From Flavobacterium psychrophilum (GTDB taxonomy: Bacteria; Bacteroidota; Bacteroidia; Flavobacteriales; Flavobacteriaceae): 64,000 bases of DNA. Positions 63,477 through 64,000 of this stretch are shown in pieces. The notes under the pieces were generated by a model that saw only the letters and a list, made by a program, of their open reading frames with translations, was not told the origin of the DNA and did no database searches. The stretch's first letter is position 1. Each line of letters opens with the position of its first letter. A program made the position numbers and the translations under genes. The stretch is taken from assembly GCA_945872245.1 (NCBI GenBank), contig CAMBZB010000004.1, forward strand, positions 1 through 64,000. The letters run 5' to 3'.

Positions 63477-64000
63477 CTAAATAAAATACGCCAACACAAT
63501 TCCAAAAATTATCATCGAAACTTTGGCTATATTGAATTTGTGTCCTTCGCTACTTTCAAAAATTATGGTGGATGAAATATGGAATAGTATACCAATAACG
63601 ATGGCGGTAATTTCAGTATAATAGGCATTTAATTGAGGCAAATAGTCTGATACAATTGTTCCTAGTGGAGTCATAATGGCGAAAGTAACCATAAAAGTAA
63701 AAATAGCTTTTTTGTTGAGTCCTGAATGGACAAAAAAAGTAGTCAGAATGATGGCAATAGGCAAGTGATGAATAGCGATTCCCAATGCTAAGCTGTGATG
63801 ATGACTAACGGGAAATCCTTCTAAAAAAGCATGAATACAAAGACTGATAAAAAGCAGCCATGGGATGTGGAACATTTTTTCGTGACCGTGAACATGTCCG
63901 TGTTCAGCACCTTTGGAGAAAAACTCCAATATGATTTGGAATAAAATTCCAGCCATTATAAAAAGCCCGATGTAATGATTGTCACTTTTGTATACGTCGG
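63477..64000 (-). CDS. ZIP-family metal transporter (5' truncated by window end)
   Basis: The frame stays open through 64000 (upstream residues DVYKSDNHYIGLFIM lead into the internal MAGILFQIILEFF), so the N-terminus lies outside the window. The visible ~175 residues contain the ZIP signature histidines HAFLEGFPVSHHHSLALGIAIHHLPIAIIL and a His-rich loop (AEHGHVHGHEK), followed by three more membrane segments. It imports Zn2+ or other divalent metals. The C-terminus ends IFGIVLAYFI. Confidence 0.85.
   Translation of the reverse strand, partial: DVYKSDNHYIGLFIMAGILFQIILEFFSKGAEHGHVHGHEKMFHIPWLLFISLCIHAFLEGFPVSHHHSLALGIAIHHLPIAIILTTFFVHSGLNKKAIFTFMVTFAIMTPLGTIVSDYLPQLNAYYTEITAIVIGILFHISSTIIFESSEGHKFNIAKVSMIIFGIVLAYFI

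Overview
The window reads as a chromosomal segment of a Flavobacterium-like member of the Bacteroidota. It is AT-rich, has Bacteroidetes-type promoters (TTG, about 19 bases, then TAnnTTTG), two proteins with type IX secretion (T9SS) C-terminal sorting tails, Flavobacteriia-typical orphan families, and a ResB-CcsA fusion for cytochrome c maturation. Most of it is core or housekeeping sequence. Accessory material sits in a few intergenic pockets.

Layout. 1-5.6 kb: two T9SS-secreted proteins built from the same alternating Ig-like repeats; the second carries an SGNH/sialate-esterase-like domain. 5.6-13 kb, mostly minus strand: a secreted protein, a THUMP-like methyltransferase, an AI-2E-type permease, ligA, a DUF6495-like protein and the rpsF-rpsR-rplI ribosomal operon. 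12.5-18 kb: a LytTR response regulator converging on priA, a YihY/BrkB membrane protein, a frameshifted four-helix-bundle (S23/IVP-like) gene between two inverted heptamer-repeat tracts, and nadC. 19-27.6 kb, plus strand: PEP synthase (with a short palindromic in-frame insertion), an SDR oxidoreductase, a Ca2+-type P-ATPase, a DUF2784-like membrane protein, a site-2 protease with CBS domains, and a cardiolipin-synthase-like PLD protein.

27.7-29.2 kb: a candidate retron, made of a 39-aa ORF, a strongly structured ~180-nt noncoding segment, and a YADD reverse transcriptase with a VTG motif. No recognised effector lies beside it. 29.3-36.3 kb: CbpA-type DnaJ, an MlaE-MlaF-MlaD lipid transporter, and a GH130 glycosidase/phosphorylase paired with a two-domain glycosyltransferase. 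36.3-48.9 kb: cysteine desulfurase, lipoprotein, Smr protein, DUF2752, UbiA prenyltransferase, Maf, a large PIG-L deacetylase followed by a 35-aa membrane peptide and a sodium:solute symporter, DUF2911, HAD phosphatase, TcdA and TatD.

49-53 kb is the second accessory pocket: tRNA-Arg(ACG), a pentapeptide-repeat protein, a ParE-like toxin-antitoxin pair, and a 594-aa protein with five zinc-ribbon-like modules around a VSR/PD-(D/E)XK-like nuclease core and a NUMOD1-like C-terminus. 53-64 kb returns to core functions: a LolCD/MacB-like ABC exporter with lipoprotein adaptor, GNAT, KdsC-like phosphatase, DUF2520 protein, ResB-CcsA, glutathione peroxidase, MurQ, a DUF433/DUF5615 pair and a ZIP transporter cut by the window end.

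The most unusual items are the candidate retron, the zinc-ribbon/nuclease protein, the period-7 degenerate repeat arrays (around 16.65, 17.1 and 47.5 kb), and the palindromic insertion inside ppsA. All assignments come from reading motifs by eye; no database or structure search was run.
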